Positions 1-9,431 are shown, counted from the first letter of the stretch. The stretch is 64,000 nucleotides of DNA from Bremerella sp. TYQ1 (GCF_020150455.1 NZ_CP083740.1:2666001-2730000); one strand, 5' to 3'. Notes: generated by a model from the sequence alone, not told the origin. Numbers and translations are program-made.

Positions 1-188
1 ACATTCCCTTGCTCGTCGAATACGGAAGACGAAAATCTCGTTCGGATCGCTTCCTTCGCGTCTGGCATTTCCAGAACGCGATGCCCCGCTTTGTCGGCGT
101 CGAAGACAATCGCTCCTAAGGCTTCCAAGGCCTTCGTTGCGGCGCTCTTTCCAGAAGCGATTCCACCCAGGATTCCGATCGTCTTCAT
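1..188 (-). CDS. coaE: Dephospho-CoA kinase, partial (C-terminus outside window)
   Basis: Phosphorylates dephospho-CoA with ATP in the last step of coenzyme A synthesis, in the cytoplasm. Reading the complement from the ATG at 188-186 gives about 62 residues that open with MKTIGILGGIASGKS, a P-loop (GGIASGKS, residues 8-15) right at the N-terminus, followed by an ALGA.VFDADK.GH segment in which the D-A-D triad matches the dephospho-CoA binding region of CoaE. The remaining two thirds of the protein lie beyond base 1. It is 104 bases downstream of polA on the same strand, and polA-coaE is a common bacterial neighbourhood, but two hairpins lie between the genes, so co-transcription is uncertain. 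Confidence 0.9.
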   Translation of the reverse strand, partial: MKTIGILGGIASGKSAATKALEALGAIVFDADKAGHRVLEMPDAKEAIRTRFSSSVFDEQGN

Positions 189-229
189 CGCGGTACCAGC
201 CTGGCAATTTCTAAGGGTTACCTGGAAGT

Positions 230-280
230 TAAAAACGAGCCAAGCTTTGGCTTTTTTCAAAGGGGCCTGTCCCCTTTGGT
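230..280. terminator. Two adjacent hairpins between polA and coaE
   Basis: Bases 238-252 form AGCCAA-GCT-TTGGCT, with five T on the plus strand (253-257) and five A at 231-235, so the hairpin has a U-tract on both strands. Bases 258-278 form a second perfect 8-bp inverted repeat, CAAAGGGG-CCTGT-CCCCTTTG. Together they could attenuate or end the polA transcript before coaE. Confidence 0.5.
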
Positions 281-292
281 GGACACTTCTGA

Positions 293-3148
293 TCAGTCTT
301 CCAACGAGACCGGTTCGCACTCGGCCCAGTTCATGCCAGACTCGACATCGACCACCAACGGAACGTCCAACTGCACGGCGTCAGTCATCTCAGGCAGCAT
401 GAGTTTTACCAACGCTGGCACTTCTTCTGGGGGTGCTTCGAAGACCAATTCATCGTGGATCTGCAGCAATAGCTTCGCTTGCAGATCCGATTCACTCAGC
501 GCTTTGTGCACGCGAATCATGGCCAGCTTGATAATGTCAGCAGCGGAACCCTGGATGACTGAGTTCACTGCGGTCCGTTCCGGCATCAACAACTGCCGCG
601 CCATTCGGTCTCGCTTCTGAGGGGAACGAACGCCGTCAATCTTACGGCGGCGTCCCAGAATCGTTTTCACCGATCCATCTTTGAAGCATTGCTGCAAGGT
701 GTTTTCCATGAAGTCGTCGACGCCGGGATATTTGCGGAAGTAAGCATCAATGAAACCAAACGCTTCGTCCTTCTCGATATCCAAACTCTTCGCCAGCCCG
801 AATGCGCTTTGTCCGTAAACGATTCCAAAGTTAATCGCTTTGGCGCTACGACGTTCGTTCGACGTGACTTCATCGAGCGGAATGCCATACACCTCTGAGG
901 CAACTTTGGCATGGATGTCTTGATTGTTGTGATACGCTTCGCGGAGCGCTGTATCTTTCGAGTAATGTGCCAGCACGCGCAGTTCGATCTGCGAATAGTC
1001 GGCACACACTAAGACCCAATCTTCACGACTTGCTTTGAACGCCGAACGAATTTCCTTCCCTTCCTGGGTCCGAATCGGAATGTTCTGCAAGTTCGGCTCG
1101 TTCGAGCTAAGCCGCCCTGTTGCCGCCACCACTTGATTGAACGACGTGTGTACGAGATCGGTCTTAGGACAGATCATGTTCGGCAACGCATCGATGTAGG
1201 TGTTCTTCAACTTGGCGTATTGTCGATAGTCGATAATCTTTTGCGGCAATGGATCTTGCTTGGCCAGCTGCTCAAGCACCTCCGCATCGGTCGATGCCCC
1301 CGTCTTTGTCTTCTTGATGACAGGGAGCCCTCGCTTCTCGAACAAGATCTCGGCCAATTGTTTAGGCGATGCAATGTTGAACGGTTGCTCGGCGATCTCG
1401 TAGATCTCTTTCTCCAGCGAATCGAGTCGCTCGCCGTACGTATCGCTGAGCCCTTTCAGCCGCTGCGTATCGACACGAATGCCGTTGAATTCCATCTCGA
1501 CTAAGACATCGATCAGCGGCACTTCGACATCGTCAAACAGGTTTTCCAACCCTTCTTCCGCAAGCCGATCCCCTAAGATTTCATATAGTCGAAACGGAAT
1601 GTCGGCATCTTCGCACGCGTAGTACGAAACCTTTTCGAGCGGCACTTCGCTCATCAAGATCTGTTTCTTACCGGTGCCGATCAGTTCGCTGATTTTGACG
1701 GTTTCGTGCTGAAGATAACGTCGCGCCAGTTCGTCTAATCCGTGAGAGCGTGCTCCAGCCTCTAACAGGTAATGGGCAATCATCGTATCGAAGTCGACAC
1801 CCGCCAATTCGACACCGACGCCACGGAAGACGATCTCGTCGTACTTCAGATTCTGCCCCACCTTCTTGATGTTGGCATCTTCCAAAACGGGGCGAAGAAT
1901 CTCGATCGTTTCTTCCAACGGCAAGCTGGGATCGTCCTCAGGAGACTGGATCGGAATATACCGCGCAGTGCCAGGTTTCCAGCAAACGGAGATCCCCACC
2001 AAGTCGGCCCAACGGGGACTGGTATGGGTTGTCTCGGTATCGATCGAGATTCGCATCTCTTTCGAGAGAACGTTGACCAGTTCTTTCAGCTGATCGATGG
2101 TCGTAACCGATTGATAGTCGAGTTCAAATGCTTCGAGCGCACTTTCGCCACTTCCATCCGCGGTTTCCGTGGCGAGACTTTGCAGCTGCTTGGAAAGCGT
2201 TCGGAAACCAAACTCGTCGCACAGTGCTTCGCACGCCTCGCCGTCGACTGGCGTCACAACATACTTGGCCCAGTCCCATTCCAACGGAACATCATCTCGC
2301 AAGCGAACGAGTTCTTTGCTGATCATTGCCAGTTCGCGGCCGTTGGTGATGTTCTCTTTCCGCTTTTTGCCGGAGATCTTGTCGACGTTATCGAGCACGC
2401 CTTCCAAGGTTTCAAATTGACCGAGCAAATCCTTGGCGATCTTCGGACCGATCAAGGGAATGCCGGGGACGTTGTCGACCGAGTCCCCAACCATCGCTTG
2501 AAAGTCGACGACCTGTTCCGGACGCACGCCCCAGTCATTCATCAGCGACTCGGCCGTGTAGAACGCATCTTTACGGACGTTGTAAAGCCGAACGTTGTCA
2601 GTGATCAGCTGACGGCAGTCCTTGTCGGTGGTGACCAGCGTGCAGCGGCCCCCCTTCTCTTCCACCACTTTCGCGGCCGCGGCAAGGACATCGTCCGCTT
2701 CAAATCCTTCAGAAGCTAAGACCGGAATGGTCATCGCCTCGAGCAAGCGGCGAATGCCTTCGATCTGGGAAGGCAGCTCTTGCGGCATCTCTTCGCGATT
2801 GGCTTTGTATTGGTCGTACAACTCGTTGCGAAACGTCGGCCCTGAAAGATCAAACGCACAGATCAAATAGTCAGGCTTCTTCTTTTCCAGCAGAAAGACC
2901 ATGTCTCGGGCAAAGCCGTAAATGGCTGCCACCGGCTGTCCAGCCGGACCGGTCATTGGAGGAATGGCATGAAAGACCTGAAAGATCAGCGAGTGGGAGT
3001 CGACAATCCAGACATCTTTGTCCCGCAAATCGGTTGGATCGCCAGCCGGCTGCTTGGCAGGAGCAGGGCTCGGCGTTTTTTCCGAAATTTCCTTCGCCTC
3101 ATTCGTGTCGAAACTTAGCGACGTTTGCCGGGTGCGATTTTTCATCAT
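293..3148 (-). CDS. polA: DNA polymerase I
   Basis: Repair and Okazaki-fragment processing polymerase. The 951 residues carry all three family A domains: the 5'-3' exonuclease/FEN domain at about 45-340, the 3'-5' exonuclease at about 365-540, and the polymerase domain at about 550-951. The proofreading acidic residues look intact (DTET 370-373, NLKYD 433-437, YACED 510-514), unlike Taq-type enzymes. Polymerase motif A is DYSQIELR at 717-724, the O-helix RRSAKAINFG at 767-776 and motif C HDE at 898-900. The first 44 residues are a polar extension rich in Pro, Ala and Lys that the E. coli enzyme lacks. The double ATG at 3148 is used as start; a later start inside the extension cannot be excluded. 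Confidence 0.98.
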   Translation of the reverse strand: MMKNRTRQTSLSFDTNEAKEISEKTPSPAPAKQPAGDPTDLRDKDVWIVDSHSLIFQVFHAIPPMTGPAGQPVAAIYGFARDMVFLLEKKKPDYLICAFDLSGPTFRNELYDQYKANREEMPQELPSQIEGIRRLLEAMTIPVLASEGFEADDVLAAAAKVVEEKGGRCTLVTTDKDCRQLITDNVRLYNVRKDAFYTAESLMNDWGVRPEQVVDFQAMVGDSVDNVPGIPLIGPKIAKDLLGQFETLEGVLDNVDKISGKKRKENITNGRELAMISKELVRLRDDVPLEWDWAKYVVTPVDGEACEALCDEFGFRTLSKQLQSLATETADGSGESALEAFELDYQSVTTIDQLKELVNVLSKEMRISIDTETTHTSPRWADLVGISVCWKPGTARYIPIQSPEDDPSLPLEETIEILRPVLEDANIKKVGQNLKYDEIVFRGVGVELAGVDFDTMIAHYLLEAGARSHGLDELARRYLQHETVKISELIGTGKKQILMSEVPLEKVSYYACEDADIPFRLYEILGDRLAEEGLENLFDDVEVPLIDVLVEMEFNGIRVDTQRLKGLSDTYGERLDSLEKEIYEIAEQPFNIASPKQLAEILFEKRGLPVIKKTKTGASTDAEVLEQLAKQDPLPQKIIDYRQYAKLKNTYIDALPNMICPKTDLVHTSFNQVVAATGRLSSNEPNLQNIPIRTQEGKEIRSAFKASREDWVLVCADYSQIELRVLAHYSKDTALREAYHNNQDIHAKVASEVYGIPLDEVTSNERRSAKAINFGIVYGQSAFGLAKSLDIEKDEAFGFIDAYFRKYPGVDDFMENTLQQCFKDGSVKTILGRRRKIDGVRSPQKRDRMARQLLMPERTAVNSVIQGSAADIIKLAMIRVHKALSESDLQAKLLLQIHDELVFEAPPEEVPALVKLMLPEMTDAVQLDVPLVVDVESGMNWAECEPVSLED

Positions 3149-3648
3149 GCCAATCAGGTAAAGGTAGTGCCGAGGGCGTTTTGAGCGTAGGCTTCTGCAC
3201 GTAGATTATTGTGCAGTAACGAGTTACGAACAAGAAGCAATGCGGAATGCCCCATTTTCGCCGAAATGCGATATTTCACCAGAACTCCCTGAAGCTACGT
3301 TGCCAAAAATAAACGTGTTGCCAAGGGGCATCAATCGCATAAATCCTTTGTCATACAACGACTTACGAAAATGTCATTTCATTGACTTTCGTGCATTCCC
3401 CGTGTACACTTATCGTGCTGGCAAAGCTTTGACCAGCCACACACTCATCCCAATCGCCAAGCCGCTCCTCGGTTCACTAATCCTTAACACGAAGCTCTGG
3501 CGGGGCTTTCGTCATCGCAAGAATCCGTGATCCCTACCAGTGGCAGGATTGGCATTTGCCCTAGCTTTGACTAATTTAGGCAAACTGGGGAGACCGTACT
3601 TCCGCGAACCGGCTCCCTTTCCTTGTCGCCCTCAGGAGAATTCCGCTC
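3149..3648. other. Intergenic region between divergent polA and the coiled-coil gene
   Basis: About 500 bases without a supported gene. The only clear signal is the plus-strand promoter at 3382-3410. A short open frame of 96 codons crosses it at 3240-3530, but it contains the promoter, has no recognisable domain and is not called. The transcript from the promoter would have an untranslated leader of about 230 bases, ending in an AGGAG ribosome site at 3632-3636. Confidence 0.6.
3382..3410 (+). promoter_or_regulatory. Sigma-70-type promoter
   Basis: TTGACT at 3382-3387 and TACACT at 3405-3410 are separated by exactly 17 bases, one mismatch from the -35 consensus and two from the -10 consensus. 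It points at the coiled-coil membrane protein gene that starts at 3649. Confidence 0.6.
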
Positions 3649-5049
3649 ATGGCAGCCCGTGATAACCAAGGTCTTCAAATCGCCGTGATCCTTATGGTCA
3701 TGATGGTCGTCGGTTTGGGGATCACGACAGGCGTGTTTTATAACGCGAACCTGAAAGCCCAAACGGAAGCCGACGAAGCCAAGTCGCAATCGCAGCAATA
3801 CTCGTCGCAACTGCGTCAGATCCAAGGGGATTTGAACCGTTTGAAGGTCATCATCGGGCACACCGAAGAAACGGCCATGGACGAGATCGAAACCCAGTTC
3901 ACCAGCGACGTAGCCGCGTTTGTCGCGGATGAAAATGGCACGCCAGCCGACGTTCAAGCTTTGAACTATCGCAAGATCCCTGTTGAGCTTCGCAACAAGT
4001 ACTCGACTCTCGAACAGCAGCTTTCCTCGGCACGCGAGCAAATCACAGCTTTGCAAGCCGAACGCGATTCGATCCGTTCCACCGCCGATTCGGCCGTCGC
4101 CAAGGCCAAAGCCGAAAAAGACGCTGCCGACGCCAATTTGCGTAAGCTGACCGCAGAATACCAATCGGCTCGCCAATCGCTGCAGGATGACCAGAAGAAA
4201 GTCCTCGCCTCGAAGCAAGCCATCGAAGGTCAAGTGGCTAAGGTCACCGCCCAGTTCACCCAAGAAAAGAAGGTGATGGAAAAGGACAACGATGACCTGC
4301 AGAAGCTCGTCGAAGGCCTGAAGAAAGTCACCCAAGACCTTCAACCGAAGATCACCGATCGTCCTGACGGTAAAGTGGTTTGGTCGAACCAGCGTGAAAA
4401 AACCGTCTGGATTAACCTCGGTTCGCAAGACATGCTTCGCCCACAAATGACGTTCAGCGTTTATCCTGTCGGCCAGGAAAACCTCGCGGACGCTCAAGCG
4501 AAAGCTTCGATCGAAGTTACCAAGATTCACGACGGTCATCAGGCCGAAGCTCGTATCACCAACTTCGACAGCACCAATCCTGTGATGCCTGGCGATACCA
4601 TCTTCACCCCGATCTGGACCCCTGGTCGTCCTGAGAAGTTCGCTATCGTCGGTTTCATCGACATCGACGGCGACGACAAAGACGACACCGAAGACCTGCG
4701 TCAGCTGATCGAAACGGCTGGCGGTCAGGTGGCTGCTTACGTCGACGAAACTGGCTCGATCAAGGGTGCTCTGACTCCAGATATTCGCTACTTGATCTTG
4801 GGCGAACGTCCAACGGAAAAGACCTCCGAAGGTGGCCTCGCTGCTTACTCGCAGATGAACGAAGCGGCCCGGGCCAATGGTATTCAGCCGATTCGTGTCG
4901 ACCAGTTCATCGACTGGGCTGGCTATGTCGGTGCGGAAGAACTGGTTCGCTTGAACGCTGCCTCGAAGCTGGAAGAGCTTGAAGCTCAAGCCGAAAAGGA
5001 AAAAGCAGGCTTCCAGAAGCGACGTCCGTCCGGCAACAGTGCTTTCTAA
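3649..5049 (+). CDS. Membrane-anchored coiled-coil protein with a C-terminal BRCT-like region
   Basis: 466 residues of unknown function. Residues 9-30 are a single membrane segment after a short polar start, so the bulk is probably outside the cytoplasm. Residues 30-235 are a long heptad-like Lys/Glu/Gln/Ala coiled coil. From about 240 a globular part begins (VVWSNQ..., VWINLGSQDMLRPQMTF), a segment that by eye resembles the beta-rich C-terminal domains that follow coiled coils in envelope proteins. Residues 327-398 (FAIVGFIDIDGDD..., AGGQVAAYVD, RYLILGE) have the strand-turn-GG-strand pattern of a BRCT-like fold; this is a weak visual match. AGGAG sits 12 bases before the ATG. A hairpin terminator follows at 5093. 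Confidence 0.85.
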   Translation: MAARDNQGLQIAVILMVMMVVGLGITTGVFYNANLKAQTEADEAKSQSQQYSSQLRQIQGDLNRLKVIIGHTEETAMDEIETQFTSDVAAFVADENGTPADVQALNYRKIPVELRNKYSTLEQQLSSAREQITALQAERDSIRSTADSAVAKAKAEKDAADANLRKLTAEYQSARQSLQDDQKKVLASKQAIEGQVAKVTAQFTQEKKVMEKDNDDLQKLVEGLKKVTQDLQPKITDRPDGKVVWSNQREKTVWINLGSQDMLRPQMTFSVYPVGQENLADAQAKASIEVTKIHDGHQAEARITNFDSTNPVMPGDTIFTPIWTPGRPEKFAIVGFIDIDGDDKDDTEDLRQLIETAGGQVAAYVDETGSIKGALTPDIRYLILGERPTEKTSEGGLAAYSQMNEAARANGIQPIRVDQFIDWAGYVGAEELVRLNAASKLEELEAQAEKEKAGFQKRRPSGNSAF

Positions 5050-5092
5050 GCGGTTGCCGATCCACCGATGGCTGGCGTCATCACGACAATTT

Positions 5093-5124
5093 AAAGCCGA
5101 GAGTTTTTGCTCTCGGCTTTTTTT
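5093..5124 (+). terminator. Rho-independent terminator
   Basis: AGCCGAGA (5095-5102) pairs with TCTCGGCT (5111-5118) around an 8-base loop, followed by a T run to 5124. It lies 45 bases after the stop of the coiled-coil protein gene. Confidence 0.85.
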
Positions 5125-5183
5125 ACGCGCAAACTTCGCGCAGACTTGGGGTACATTTCTCGCACACTTGAAGAGACCATGTC

Positions 5184-5510
5184 ATGATCATCACCACAGG
5201 CAACGATGTCGAAGGGCATCGAGTTGTTGAGTACCTCGGATTGGTTCGCGGCATCGTCGTTCGCTCGACCAGCATCGCTCGCGGGTTCATCGGCGGCATC
5301 CGATCGATCGGGGGTGGTAACATTCCCGAGTATGCCGCTGTGTGTGAAGAAGCTCGCCAGCATGCGTATGACTTGCTGCTTGAGCATGCTCGCCAGCTTA
5401 ACGCCGATGCGATCATCGGAGTGCGTTACGACGCGACGGAGTTCACCCAGGGATCGACGGAAGTCTTAGCCTATGGGACTGCCGTAAAGATCGAGCCAAA
5501 GGCCGACTAG
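5184..5510 (+). CDS. UPF0145 (YbjQ-family) protein
   Basis: A 108-residue protein of the YbjQ/UPF0145 family, sometimes described as a heavy-metal-binding domain; its cellular role is not settled. The family pattern is visible: an N-terminal MIITTG then V..YLGLVRG, the Arg/Gly-rich RGFIGGIRSIGGG at about 36-48, the Glu/Ala/Arg helix AVCEEARQHAYDLLLEHA, and the closing NADAIIGVRYDATEF and EVLAYGTAVKI strands. Length is typical. It is transcribed alone after the terminator at 5093-5124 and overlaps the convergent gene on the minus strand by 4 bases. Confidence 0.92.
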   Translation: MIITTGNDVEGHRVVEYLGLVRGIVVRSTSIARGFIGGIRSIGGGNIPEYAAVCEEARQHAYDLLLEHARQLNADAIIGVRYDATEFTQGSTEVLAYGTAVKIEPKAD

Positions 5511-5983
5511 CCGGTCGTGGCTTCTTTATGCACCAAGCTGTCGGCCGCGATGGCCTGCTTCCACAGATGGAAGCCAAAGAACTCTTCGCCCAAATGGGTT
5601 AGTTCATCATGCAGCTCTTGGAACTTCTCTAGCTGCATCGCCGAAACCAACAAACTTGGGTCAACAAACAAGCTCGCGGGATGCGTCAACTGAAGCTCGC
5701 GACCGATCTTCTTCAGCAGCATAGAGTCGTGCGAAGACAACTCATGCTTCTTACAAAGATCAGTAAACAACCGCTGCGGGTTATCAAGATTCCAAGCGGC
5801 CGTGTTTTCTTGCCACCGCGAAAGAGCCCAGATCAGCGTCGCAATCAACAGCACAGCCACGACCAGGATGATCACGTGTGGGATGTTGATGTGAGCGTTG
5901 TCGGCACGGAAGTGCTCTCCCATCGCTCGGAAGTCGACCATTTGCTGGTCGGCGAAAATCAGAATGTCCCAAGCAGTCGCCAT
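5507..5983 (-). CDS. Single-pass membrane protein of unknown function
   Basis: 158 residues. A hydrophobic segment at about 35-55 (HVIILVVAVLLIATLIWALS) is followed by a soluble alpha-helical region with LFTDLCKKHELSSHDSMLLKKI and a PASLFVDPSLL stretch, then a His/Glu-rich tail. I do not recognise a named family. It starts 12 bases after the stop of the HEAT-repeat gene on the same strand, so the two are almost certainly one operon and may work together at the membrane. Confidence 0.8.
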   Translation of the reverse strand: MATAWDILIFADQQMVDFRAMGEHFRADNAHINIPHVIILVVAVLLIATLIWALSRWQENTAAWNLDNPQRLFTDLCKKHELSSHDSMLLKKIGRELQLTHPASLFVDPSLLVSAMQLEKFQELHDELTHLGEEFFGFHLWKQAIAADSLVHKEATTG

Positions 5984-5995
5984 CGTTTGTTGCTC

Positions 5996-7675
5996 CTACG
6001 TGGGGACCTGAGCGCTGGCGACCGACTTGTCGATCGCTGGCGGAAGGGACTTGGTTCCCGCGATCCGTCGCAAACTCGACTCGGCGTTCTCGCGCACGCG
6101 AACGTTGCGATCAAGCATCGCTTCACGCAGCGCCGTGACCGATCGCGAAGAAGGACAGCGCGAAAGCAGCTTGGCCGCCTCGGCTCGCAGGAAATGATCT
6201 TCATGCCCTAAGGCTTTGATCAAGTCAGCTTCCATGTCCAAGTGATTGTCCATCACTTCAATAATCTTCAACGCTCGCAGCCGACGATAACTCGCATCGT
6301 CGTTCATCTCGGCGGCCAGCAATCGCTGCGTGTTGGCATCGATGCCCCGCACCAAGCGACCGGTGTTCTTCTGAGCTTCGGGGCTCATCTTATCGAACGC
6401 CGACAGGAAGCGAGGGAAATTGAACTCGGCGAGCGCGTTGCGAACGGTGTCTTGGACGACCAGTTGGGGACTGTCCAAATGCTGTAACAGCAACTTGATC
6501 GCCCCAGGGATTCCGCGGGGTCGAAGCTGACGCAATGCTTCGGCACGCACGGCGGAATTCGGATCGCTCACCGCGTCGAGAATCAATTCATTCGTCGCGG
6601 GATCGATATAGCTGGCCAATTCTTCCAGGGCGGCCAGACGACCGCTCGAGTGGCCAGAGTTCGCCACCATCACCAACATCTTGTAAAGCTTTTCCGACCC
6701 TATCGACGTCGACATGGCCATATGAACCGCAGCCGCTTGCTGCAAGCCATTTAGCTTTTCCAGCACGTGACGATGCTCGTCGGCCCACGCCACTTTCGTA
6801 AGCTTGGCCAGATTGCGGCGCACCGTATCGTTGACATTCCCTTGAATTCGCATCGTCAATTCCGACATGAAAGCCGGATCGTGACGCAGGCCGATGATGT
6901 TCAGCACCGGAATGCTCGGGTGCATATCGGTCAGCGAACTCAGCACTAAGTCAATCAGCTCTGGACGCGAACTGTGCCGTAGAAATCGAATCAGCGACGC
7001 ATGTGCAGGATGACTGGTGTTGTTCCAGGCTTCGCGAAGCAATTGGTTTTCGCGTGTGACGAGCACCAAAAACGCTTCCAGAATGGCCAGCGACTCGTGC
7101 TGCTCGAAGTGGGTGATGCAATCGCTGAGGGCTTCGATCGCGCGGCTCCGCACCGATTCGACGCCGACACTGTTGTTGGCGTTGCGTAGCTGCTTACGCA
7201 GATTGGCAGCCAGATTCACCAGCGTGTTTCCGGCAGAATCGCGGTACGAGTTGCCAGAGTCGCGCACGATGAGCGCTAAAGCAGGGATCAAATCATATTC
7301 CGGCACCTGGTTCAGGATCTCTAAACCGAGGGCGAATTGTTCGTTATCGTTTGATTGGATCAGCTCGCGGATGGCGATTTCCAGCGAGATACCGGAAAGT
7401 TCGATCCAACTACGCTGGACTGGAGTGAACTTTCGCCAACGCTTCACCAACGCCCTTTGAGCGACCAGGTGACGTTGATGCAATAGTGCGGAAAGAGCCG
7501 CCTCGCGTATTTCGGAATAAGGGGAATCGAGCGCATCTACCAAGACCGGAACCGCTGCATGGTTTTCCGTTTTGGTAAATAGCTGAAAGGTCTTTTCGAT
7601 TCCGGTCGGCACGTTTCGATTCCCGCTGCGGGTCTGATTCGCACTGGCCTCCAAATAGCCAGAGTCGAGATCCAC
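5996..7675 (-). CDS. HEAT-repeat protein
   Basis: 559 residues made almost wholly of HEAT/armadillo-like helix pairs, the kind of scaffold that binds other proteins. Repeats with the usual D..(S/A)..R..A...L pattern are clear near the start (LDSPYSEIREAALSALL), in the middle (VSDPNSAVRAEALRQL) and near the end (GHEDHFLRAEAAKLL and MLDRNVRVRENAESSLRRI). There is no signal peptide or membrane segment. The start used is GTG at 7675; no strong ribosome site is visible, so the exact start is unsure. It is the first gene of a two-gene operon with the membrane protein downstream. Confidence 0.85.
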   Translation of the reverse strand: MDLDSGYLEASANQTRSGNRNVPTGIEKTFQLFTKTENHAAVPVLVDALDSPYSEIREAALSALLHQRHLVAQRALVKRWRKFTPVQRSWIELSGISLEIAIRELIQSNDNEQFALGLEILNQVPEYDLIPALALIVRDSGNSYRDSAGNTLVNLAANLRKQLRNANNSVGVESVRSRAIEALSDCITHFEQHESLAILEAFLVLVTRENQLLREAWNNTSHPAHASLIRFLRHSSRPELIDLVLSSLTDMHPSIPVLNIIGLRHDPAFMSELTMRIQGNVNDTVRRNLAKLTKVAWADEHRHVLEKLNGLQQAAAVHMAMSTSIGSEKLYKMLVMVANSGHSSGRLAALEELASYIDPATNELILDAVSDPNSAVRAEALRQLRPRGIPGAIKLLLQHLDSPQLVVQDTVRNALAEFNFPRFLSAFDKMSPEAQKNTGRLVRGIDANTQRLLAAEMNDDASYRRLRALKIIEVMDNHLDMEADLIKALGHEDHFLRAEAAKLLSRCPSSRSVTALREAMLDRNVRVRENAESSLRRIAGTKSLPPAIDKSVASAQVPT

Positions 7676-8108
7676 TACAGGAAAATCTAGTTTTCCCCGC
7701 GCGAAACCGCCGTGAGAAACGGTCCGAAATCATGATCGCCCCAACCGAAAGCCTGCACAATCGTCACAGACCGAACAAAGAACGACCGACATAGGGGGCA
7801 AGTCAACGCGATTCTAGTGGTCAGCAATCCCCCTGCAAGCGGCAATCTACTATTTACACAGTAGAACGGTGCGGCTGAGGATACGAAAGTGCTTTGAGAG
7901 TTACGTCCCAAGCATGGCCTATCGGCGCGTTTATTCTTTCTGTTCCCTCGCCCTTCTCAATCGTGAGGGATAGCGTGAGGGTTGGTGCAGCGGGCACTCG
8001 CTCGCCTCTCACCCGAACCCTCTCCACAAAGGGTTGAGGGGACAGGAAGTAGAGAGGCTTTCGATGCTACGCTTCAGGGGCTCAGCATCAACTAGCCCGA
8101 TCCCAAAC
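7676..8108. other. Intergenic region with dispersed repeat copy 1
   Basis: 433 bases with no convincing gene. The right part holds the palindromic repeat described at 7942-8046. A short open frame on the minus strand (7687-7911) has no domain and is not called. Confidence 0.55.
7942..8046. repeat. Dispersed palindromic repeat, copy 1
   Basis: The segment contains GTGAGGGATAGCGTGAGGG and, further on, CTCTCACCCGAACCCTCTCC, which are imperfect inverted copies of each other, and ends in CAAAGGGTTGAGGGGA. The part from about 7980 to 8042 (GGTTGGTGCAGCGGG...) is clearly the same sequence as 9551-9616. It lies just after the stop of the phosphatase-superfamily gene, and would form a long hairpin in the transcript. 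Confidence 0.75.
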
Positions 8109-9431
8109 TTAGATATTAAACTGCCGCAGCACCAAATCGCAGACGTCGGTGTCGGCCATTGGTGTTTCTGGGTAAACCCCTTTTTGATTGGAAAGGAGCA
8201 CACCGCGCTGGGCGTCCGTTTTGGCTGGTGCCCCGTGCGAGCCTTTCACAAGGGTCGCGTCGAGTGGGATCGACTTGGTCGCCATGTCGACGTGCAATTC
8301 GACAGGGTCGTAGCCTGGCTTGCGATGGATGTCGACGGTTCGGGCAAACTTCGGCGCGTTGGCATCGTCGAGCCAGTAGTAATAGGCCTGCCAGCTGTTG
8401 GCGGTCGAAACAAGCACCACGTCGCCGCTACGTTCGTGATTCAGGAAGTACTTTTCGCGATCGTCGCCGGCCAAGACCTCGGCGATCCCTTCCTGCCCTT
8501 GGAACAGTTCCACCACTTTGGCGATTGTGTCGGCGTCGCGATCTTTCACGTAGACGTGCGACAACTGATGGTCTGCCACGGCGAATGCGTCGCTGCCGCG
8601 GTAGTCGATCGTTTCGCCATCGTCGCCGCTATTGACGGTGAGCAGGTTCGCCTCGCGGAGGACGCGGTTGGGGTACGTCACGTGATCGACAGGAACAATC
8701 GTATATTCGCTGGCGACGAGGATCAGCACGTCTTCGCCGTACGCTTCCTTCAAGCCGGCAAACATCTCGCCCAGCACAACATCTAGCTCGGCGACTGCTT
8801 TCATGGCTGGTTCGCTGTCGGGACCGAGCTTTTGGGCCTGGTAATCGAGATGCGGGAGGTAGATGTAGAAGAAGTTAGGTTTGTGCTTCTTCGCCGTCAG
8901 CACGGCCGTGTCGGCGATCCACTTGGTGGAAGGAATCGAAGCGAGCGGCCCCCAGAAAAACTTGAGCGGGAAGTGGTCGTATTCTTTCAGCAGTTCGCCG
9001 TAATATTCGGTCGGCCGGGTATAGCACCACAGCGACTCGCTTCCGTCAGGGTTGTGGACAGGCGCCGGCATGCAAACGTAATCGGCGTTGCAGCGTTTGC
9101 TGAGCATCGGAAACCAAACGGCCGACGTCAGCGACGCATCGTGCTCTTTGAGCGTGTCCCAGATTTGCGGACGCTGGATCGCTTCGTTGCCCATCGTCCA
9201 AAGTTCGACTTCACCCTTTTCGCGGTCGTACCAACCGTTGGCAACAACGCCATGATCGACGGGCAGCATCCCGGTCATGATGTTGGTTTCGACACACAAC
9301 GTCACCGAAGGAAAGCTGGGGACGAGCGTTGCCTTATCGCCATCTTGGGTAAGTGCCGTCAGGTTCGGCATGTGGGCAACGTCGGAGGCTCGCAATCCGG
9401 GAATGGAGAGAAGGACAACGTTGTCAGCCAT
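8109..9431 (-). CDS. Alkaline-phosphatase-superfamily protein (type I phosphodiesterase/nucleotide pyrophosphatase), EboF-like
   Basis: 440 residues of the PF01663-type alkaline phosphatase superfamily. The metal-site pattern can be followed: N-terminal VVLLSIPGLR, MPNLTALTQDGD, PSFPSVTLCVETNIMTGMLPVDHGV with the likely nucleophile Ser/Thr at about 41-43, YLPHLDY with Asp and His ligands in the middle, then VASEYTIVP and a GSHG motif near the C-terminus. In the first metal site the usual Asp after LLSI is replaced by Pro-Gly, so the catalytic set may not be complete. It has no signal peptide. It is the last of three same-strand genes with a TIM-barrel protein and a UbiA-like prenyltransferase; that trio resembles part of the ebo cluster, in which EboF is a phosphatase of this superfamily. 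Confidence 0.85.
   Translation of the reverse strand: MADNVVLLSIPGLRASDVAHMPNLTALTQDGDKATLVPSFPSVTLCVETNIMTGMLPVDHGVVANGWYDREKGEVELWTMGNEAIQRPQIWDTLKEHDASLTSAVWFPMLSKRCNADYVCMPAPVHNPDGSESLWCYTRPTEYYGELLKEYDHFPLKFFWGPLASIPSTKWIADTAVLTAKKHKPNFFYIYLPHLDYQAQKLGPDSEPAMKAVAELDVVLGEMFAGLKEAYGEDVLILVASEYTIVPVDHVTYPNRVLREANLLTVNSGDDGETIDYRGSDAFAVADHQLSHVYVKDRDADTIAKVVELFQGQEGIAEVLAGDDREKYFLNHERSGDVVLVSTANSWQAYYYWLDDANAPKFARTVDIHRKPGYDPVELHVDMATKSIPLDATLVKGSHGAPAKTDAQRGVLLSNQKGVYPETPMADTDVCDLVLRQFNI

Noticed and set aside
3240..3530. Open frame of 96 codons on the plus strand
   Set aside because: It contains the clear promoter for the next gene, has no domain and no ribosome site.
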